34,039 nucleotides of DNA from Tepidimonas sp. UBA997 (GTDB lineage: Bacteria > Pseudomonadota > Gammaproteobacteria > Burkholderiales > Burkholderiaceae_C), in contig DBAZ01000063.1 of NCBI GenBank assembly GCA_002291945.1, forward strand, positions 1 through 34,039, read 5' to 3'. The translations under genes were made by a program, and so were the position numbers. A model generated the notes under the pieces. It did not search any database and was not told the origin of the DNA. It saw nothing but the letters and a program-made list of their open reading frames with translations. Position 1 is the first letter of the stretch. Every line of letters begins with the position of its first letter. Positions 32,435 through 34,039 of the stretch are shown here, in pieces.

Positions 32435-32768
32435 TCTGCTCTTGATGTAGCCCGTCAGGTGGCTCGACCTGCAGACTGGCATCACAGCCCGCACCGGCAG
32501 CGATCCGACGCCTGACCCACTGGCCTGCCCCCGGCAGGCGACCCAGCCAGCCCAGCGTTATCTGGGGATGGGTCAAGGCCCCGCAGACGTAGCGTGACTC
32601 GCTGGGCAGCCAGCGCAAGGCCACGCAAGATCCCGAACGCCGACGCGACAGCACCATCCCGATCGGACACGGCTCGGCGAGACAGCACACACCACACCCG
32701 TTGCAAGGCGCTCCCAAAGCGGGCTTGGCCGGGGCATCCGGGTGGATGTGGATCACTTGATGTGGCAA
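32409..32768 (-). CDS. YkgJ-type cysteine-cluster protein
   Basis: 119 residues with CNGCGVCCLAEPCPIG (residues 22-37) and further cysteines (C48, C62), the metal-binding cluster of the YkgJ/UPF0153 family, thought to chelate zinc or iron. Its function is unknown. It begins with TTG one base after the uvrA stop, preceded by an AGGG, so the two are probably cotranscribed from uvrA. A GTG at codon 5 is an alternative start. Confidence 0.8.
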   Translation of the reverse strand: MPHQVIHIHPDAPAKPALGAPCNGCGVCCLAEPCPIGMVLSRRRSGSCVALRWLPSESRYVCGALTHPQITLGWLGRLPGAGQWVRRRIAAGAGCDASLQVEPPDGLHQEQTNDPPTTG

Positions 32769-32769
32769 G

Positions 32770-34039
32770 TCACGCCCTGGCCAGCACAGGGGCCAGCGCT
32801 AGTCCGGTGTGCGTGCCCAGCCGCACCAGCGCCTCGGGGGGTGCCGCCGCCACGATGCGCCCGCCGCCGTCGCCGCCTTCGGGGCCGAGGTCGATGATCC
32901 AGTCGGCTTCGGCGATCACGTCCAGATCGTGTTCGATCACCACCACGCTGTGCCCGCCATCGACCAGCCGATGCAGCACGCGGATGAGCTTGTCCACGTC
33001 GGCCATGTGCAGGCCCACGGTGGGTTCGTCGAGCACGTAGAGGGTGTGCGGTGCCTTCTGGCCGCGCCGCCCCACTTCGTCGCGCACCTTGGTGAGTTCG
33101 GTCACGAGCTTGATGCGCTGCGCCTCGCCACCGCTGAGCGTGGGCGACGGCTGGCCCAGCGTGAGGTAGCCCAGGCCCACGTCGGCGAGCAGTTGCAGCG
33201 GGTGGGCGATGCTGGGCATGGAGGCGAAGAACGCGACCGCCTGATCGACTTCCATGCGCAGCACGTCGCCGATGCTCTGGCCACGCCAGGTGACGGCCAG
33301 CGTCTCGGGGTTGAAGCGCGCCCCGCTACAGGCCTCGCAGGGCACTTTCACGTCGGGCAGGAAGCTCATTTCGATGGTGCGCAAGCCCTGCCCTTCGCAG
33401 GTGGGGCAGCGACCGTCGCCGGTGTTGAAGCTGAAGCGGCCCGGGCCATAACCGCGTGCCTTGGCCTCCAGCGTGTCGGCGTAGAGCTTGCGGATGGCGT
33501 CCCAGAAGCCGATGTAGGTCGCCGGGCAGGAACGCGGCGTTTTGCCGATGGGGGTCTGATCGACCTCCAGCACGCGCTGGATGGCCTCGCTGCCGACCAC
33601 GTCGGCGCAGCCCTGCCACTTGGGACGTTCGCCGGCGTTCCAGGCGTCGCTACCGGCTTTGGTGCTTTGCTGCTGGACCGCTGCGGCCACGTTGCTGAGC
33701 AGCACGTCGCGTGCGAAGGTGGATTTGCCGGAACCGCTGACGCCGGTGATGGCCACCAGCCGCTTGAGCGGCACATGGGCGGTGACGTTTTGCAGGTTGT
33801 GGAGGGTGGCGTTTTGGACGGTGAGCCAGTCGAGTTTCCCTTCACTCGCAGACCTCGCGGCCAAGGAGGGCTTACCCCCCGGTGCGTCAGTCGCAGGCTC
33901 CGATTCCTTACCGGGGGGCAAGCCCTCCCCGGCTGAAGGGGCGGAGCTGAGCACATCCGCAGAACACGCCATGGCAGAAGACGGAGAGCCATTTGACCCA
34001 GTGCGCACCTTACCTCCCGCCGGGGCTAGGGTTATGCCG
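32770..34039 (-). CDS. uvrA: UvrA family excinuclease subunit, C-terminal part (cut by contig edge)
   Basis: The last 420 or so codons of UvrA, the DNA-damage sensor ATPase of nucleotide excision repair. Visible: the second Walker A GVSGSGKSTFARD, the zinc module CPTCEGQG...CEACSG, signature LSGGEAQRIKLVTEL, Walker B LYVLDEPTVGLH and IEHDLDVIAEADWIIDLGPE. The TKVRDEVGRRGQKAPH insert resembles the UvrA2-like half of long betaproteobacterial UvrAs. The frame is open to the right edge, so the GTG at 34008 is not the true start. The linker before the ATPase domain (about 33860-33935) is built from a palindromic element and is probably flexible and tolerated. Confidence 0.88.
   Translation of the reverse strand, partial: GITLAPAGGKVRTGSNGSPSSAMACSADVLSSAPSAGEGLPPGKESEPATDAPGGKPSLAARSASEGKLDWLTVQNATLHNLQNVTAHVPLKRLVAITGVSGSGKSTFARDVLLSNVAAAVQQQSTKAGSDAWNAGERPKWQGCADVVGSEAIQRVLEVDQTPIGKTPRSCPATYIGFWDAIRKLYADTLEAKARGYGPGRFSFNTGDGRCPTCEGQGLRTIEMSFLPDVKVPCEACSGARFNPETLAVTWRGQSIGDVLRMEVDQAVAFFASMPSIAHPLQLLADVGLGYLTLGQPSPTLSGGEAQRIKLVTELTKVRDEVGRRGQKAPHTLYVLDEPTVGLHMADVDKLIRVLHRLVDGGHSVVVIEHDLDVIAEADWIIDLGPEGGDGGGRIVAAAPPEALVRLGTHTGLALAPVLARA
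33865..33928. repeat. 64-bp palindromic element inside uvrA
   Basis: Left arm GGAGGGCTTACCCCCCGGT (33865-33883) and right arm ACCGGGGGGCAAGCCCTCC (33910-33928) are inverted copies with one mismatch in 19, separated by 26 bases. The element keeps the reading frame open and encodes a low-complexity GEGLPPGKESEPATDAPGGK linker. Confidence 0.9.

Noticed and set aside
1..34039. CRISPR arrays, tRNA or rRNA genes, insertion-sequence transposases
   Set aside because: I saw no regularly spaced repeats, no tRNA-like cloverleaf with a CCA end or GTTCGA arm, and no transposase motif. The toxin-antitoxin relics are the only mobile-type genes.

Overview
The window looks like an assembled contig from a betaproteobacterium, most likely order Burkholderiales. 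The reasons are the GC-rich right half, the AddB-like/AddA-like pair of the type seen there, a divergent Lrp-putA pair, and WlbA/WbpD/WbpE-type sugar genes close to those of Bordetella and Pseudomonas. The first 17 bases match the end of an Illumina sequencing adapter, so the left edge is artificial. The genes at both edges (an FAD enzyme and a UvrA) are incomplete.

Region 1 (18-11446, all minus strand) is a tightly packed surface-polysaccharide operon, read from 11446 down to the left edge. It starts with four genes that together should make UDP-2,3-diacetamido-2,3-dideoxy-glucuronic acid: a TviB/WbpO-type dehydrogenase, a WlbA/WbpB oxidase, the WbpD N-acetyltransferase and the WbpE aminotransferase. 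A low-GC LhgO-like FAD oxidoreductase, a sugar epimerase, a second DegT-type aminotransferase, an asparagine-synthase-like amidotransferase, a FemAB-like acyl/aminoacyl transferase, a methyltransferase and a partial FAD protein follow. Most junctions overlap by 1-17 bp. No glycosyltransferase, flippase or polymerase is inside the window, so the locus probably continues to the left.

Region 2 (11447-14024) is a gene graveyard on the same strand. It holds fragments of manC (two separate 5' ends lying in a 63-bp repeat), fcl, galE and two PIN-domain toxin-antitoxin modules, joined by deletions and frameshifts. It also keeps promoter-like elements and, in the leader of the first manC fragment, a near-perfect ops element, the recruitment site of the antiterminator RfaH. 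An intact rfaH-like gene (14025-14522) lies directly upstream. I infer that RfaH acts through this surviving leader on the 11-kb sugar operon although the original first genes have decayed.

Region 3 (14661-34039) is ordinary chromosomal content: katG; a DNA-repair helicase-nuclease pair (addB-like, addA-like); ampG divergent from a Tat-type M48 metalloprotease; a metallo-beta-lactamase-fold hydrolase divergent from a RidA protein; an Lrp-family regulator divergent from putA (without the usual DNA-binding domain); an SDR oxidoreductase; a small coiled-coil membrane protein; a cysteine-cluster protein; and the 3' part of a uvrA gene. The uvrA reading frame carries a 64-bp palindromic element in its linker region.
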